A stretch of DNA of 15,941 nt from Deltaproteobacteria bacterium (GTDB taxonomy: Bacteria; Desulfobacterota; DSM-4660; Desulfatiglandales; HGW-15). Positions 14,259 to 15,941 of the stretch are shown piece after piece. Position numbers and translations under genes: made by a program. The stretch spans positions 1 to 15,941 of the forward strand of contig JAHECH010000024.1 of assembly GCA_024641835.1 (NCBI GenBank). The letters run 5' to 3'. Each line of letters starts with the position of its first letter. The stretch's first letter is position 1. The notes under the pieces are model-generated. The model searched no databases and was not told where the DNA came from. It saw nothing but the letters and a program-made list of their open reading frames with translations.

Positions 14259-15407
14259 ATGAAAAGGTTTAGCCCCAAATTAAGACTGGGGGCGGTCGTC
14301 GCCTTCTCATGGGTATGGATCATGTGGGCTGGCTGCGGACCGCGGCTTGGGGGATACCCTGAGAGCATTATCGACACCACGGAACACCATGTCTACAACG
14401 GGTTCATGTTCATTAAAATGGACAGGGTTGATGACGCACAGAGGGAATTTGAACGGGCGCTGAGCCTCGCACCTAAAAGCTCTGCGGCCAACCGAGGAAT
14501 GGGAATTGTCTATGGCATGAAGGGAGATTTCCGTTCGGCGTTCCGCTACATGGAGTGGGCAGGAAATTATGGGGAAACAAAGTATGAAAAAGCGATGGCC
14601 TACGTTGGCATGATGAACTTGCACATCATGCAGAGGGATGAAGGTTGGTTAGGCAAAGTGGAGGGCGCCTTTCGGCAAGCCCTTTCTTCCTCAGCCGACC
14701 TGCCCGATGCTTACTTTCAGCTGGGGATGGCGTACAAGCGTGCATACCGGATCGCTGAGTCAAAACTCGCTTTCGAGAAAGTGACTGAGATAAACAAATC
14801 TCTGGTCACTGAAGCGGAGGAGCAGCTGAGTTCGATTGAAAAAATAGAGAAAGCCATGCCCCGTTCTGACCTCGGGAAAGAGATTGTACTCCTGGATCGC
14901 ATCACGAGAGCCGATACAGCCGTATTACTCACCGAAGAGACTAAGATAGCGGGAATGCTCAACTCCGAAGAGGCGCAAAAAAGCGGGCGCCCCACTCCAA
15001 CCAGGGACAAACCGGTTTCATTGCCGCCTGATGTACTGAATCATCCCATGAGGGACGGGATAGCCAAGATTATTGAACTCGATATTCAAGGTTTGAAAAC
15101 ATTCACTGACGGGACTTTCAGACCGGACGAGTATATGAGACGGGCAGACTTTGCCATGGTCGTAGCTGATATTCTCACTCGAAGCGGTGGGACTTCTTCA
15201 TCAGGTCGAAAGCCGCAGGAAGCCGCTTCACCATTTAAGGATGTAAGGACGGATGCCCCATACTTCAATGCCGTCATTGTGACGACCATCCATGCGAAGG
15301 TAATGGAGGCGAAGGGGGGCGTTTTCAACCCCATGGGGACGCTTTCGGGCGTAGATGCTCTCTTGATCCTAAGGAAGGTGGAAGAAAGATCTAAGATATC
15401 ATCATAG
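14259..15407 (+). CDS. TPR and S-layer-homology domain lipoprotein
   Basis: A 382-aa envelope lipoprotein. The signal peptide ends in a lipobox (WAGC, C26), so it is acylated after cleavage and probably sits in the outer membrane. TPR-like helix pairs lie about 43-110 (VDDAQREFERALSLAPKSSA) and 149-182 (AYFQLGMAYKRAYRIAESKL). The C-terminal half has S-layer homology repeats: residues 262-308 (TDGTFRPDEYMRRADFAMV) and 324-373 (SPFKDVRTDAPYFNAVIV, then FNPMG). A degenerate copy, ITRADTAVLL, lies at 215-224. SLH repeats bind cell-wall polymers. The likely role is a scaffold linking outer membrane, wall and partner proteins. GGGAGG eight bases before ATG supports the start. Confidence 0.82.
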   Translation: MKRFSPKLRLGAVVAFSWVWIMWAGCGPRLGGYPESIIDTTEHHVYNGFMFIKMDRVDDAQREFERALSLAPKSSAANRGMGIVYGMKGDFRSAFRYMEWAGNYGETKYEKAMAYVGMMNLHIMQRDEGWLGKVEGAFRQALSSSADLPDAYFQLGMAYKRAYRIAESKLAFEKVTEINKSLVTEAEEQLSSIEKIEKAMPRSDLGKEIVLLDRITRADTAVLLTEETKIAGMLNSEEAQKSGRPTPTRDKPVSLPPDVLNHPMRDGIAKIIELDIQGLKTFTDGTFRPDEYMRRADFAMVVADILTRSGGTSSSGRKPQEAASPFKDVRTDAPYFNAVIVTTIHAKVMEAKGGVFNPMGTLSGVDALLILRKVEERSKISS

Positions 15408-15462
15408 CGCTCGAGAGCCGGGACTCTCAAATACGTGAGCGGCACAACAAGAGGTTGACATC

Positions 15463-15941
15463 ATGACCATTCCCAACATGGTTACAGCAGCCCGAATTAT
15501 AATGGCGCCGATCTTCATTATCTTTCTGATCAACGACGAACTCACTTCCGCTCTGGGCGTGTTCTTGCTGTGCGTCGCAAGCGATGGTGTGGATGGGATG
15601 ATCGCAAGGCTTTTCAATCAGAAAAGCAAGCTGGGAAGCTATCTTGACCCCCTGGCTGACAAGTTGCTTTTGGTGACGGCTTTCGTTGTCCTGGCGGTCA
15701 GGGGATTCTTGCCCGCCTGGCTGACTGTCATGGTCATCAGCAGAGATGTGCTGATCCTGTTGGGCGTCCTTGTGCTTTTTCTCAATGGGTTCCACCTCAA
15801 TATCAATCCCTCGACATTAAGCAAGCTCAATACCTGTCTGCAGTTTACAACCGTTATATCCGTGCTCTCAAAGGGCTATTTAGCTCTTCCGGGGGTATTT
15901 TATTCATATCTCTACTACGTCACGGCCCTTTTTACAATTGG
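15463..15941 (+). CDS. pgsA: CDP-alcohol phosphatidyltransferase, PgsA-like (cut by right edge)
   Basis: Hand translation gives 159 codons before the window ends. The CDP-alcohol phosphotransferase signature is complete: D41, D44-G45, A48-R49, G58, D62 and D66 in the spacing D-x2-DG-x2-AR-x8-G-x3-D-x3-D. The N-terminus MTIPNMVTAARIIMAPIFII is typical, as are several membrane helices. The enzyme joins a CDP-diacylglycerol phosphatidyl group to an alcohol; the best fit is glycerol-3-phosphate (phosphatidylglycerophosphate synthase), but cardiolipin-type relatives share the motif. GAGG (15451-15454) lies eight bases before ATG. It follows the lipoprotein gene by 55 bp. Confidence 0.85.
   Translation, partial: MTIPNMVTAARIIMAPIFIIFLINDELTSALGVFLLCVASDGVDGMIARLFNQKSKLGSYLDPLADKLLLVTAFVVLAVRGFLPAWLTVMVISRDVLILLGVLVLFLNGFHLNINPSTLSKLNTCLQFTTVISVLSKGYLALPGVFYSYLYYVTALFTI

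Noticed and set aside
15411..15428. GAGAG/CTCTC mini-hairpin before pgsA as terminator
   Set aside because: The stem is only five bases with no T-run, so it is too weak to call.

Overview
The window looks like chromosomal DNA from a Gram-negative bacterium, most likely a deltaproteobacterium (Desulfobacterota). The reasons are an ABC-transporter-dependent O-antigen or polysaccharide locus, an LPP20-like periplasmic protein beside a TPR/SLH lipoprotein, and intergenic repeats of a kind I associate with that group. The taxonomic call is inference from gene content; no marker gene settles it.

Bases 1-8034 are an accessory surface-polysaccharide operon, all on the minus strand and read right to left. 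The order is a Wzm-type permease, a methyltransferase, a Wzt-type ATPase with a C-terminal sugar-binding domain, a hexapeptide acyltransferase, a methyltransferase with an N-terminal zinc-ribbon-like motif, two family 2 glycosyltransferases, a third methyltransferase, and a family 4 glycosyltransferase that starts with TTG and runs off the left edge. A good sigma70-like promoter lies just before the permease. The expected product is a glycan built on a lipid carrier in the cytoplasm, methylated and acylated, then exported by Wzm/Wzt. A short out-of-frame ORF after the second methyltransferase may be the remnant of another glycosyltransferase.

Bases 8216-10005 hold, still on the minus strand, a conserved-looking 87-aa protein, a secreted coiled-coil/BamE-like protein, tRNA-Leu(UAG) with its own promoter at the end of radC, and radC.

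Bases 10380-15941 are on the plus strand: mutL and miaA (a widely conserved pair), a repeat-rich 245-bp intergenic region, an LPP20-like exported protein, a TPR/SLH lipoprotein, and the start of a CDP-alcohol phosphatidyltransferase (pgsA-like) cut by the right edge.

The most unusual structure is repeat DNA. A heptamer array (CGAGTGA units) lies in frame inside the Wzt ATPase gene, and the same heptamer forms a long hairpin in the miaA-downstream region. There it is nested, with a second palindrome, inside a larger element with inverted-repeat ends that begins in the miaA stop codon. No CRISPR array, transposase or rRNA was seen.
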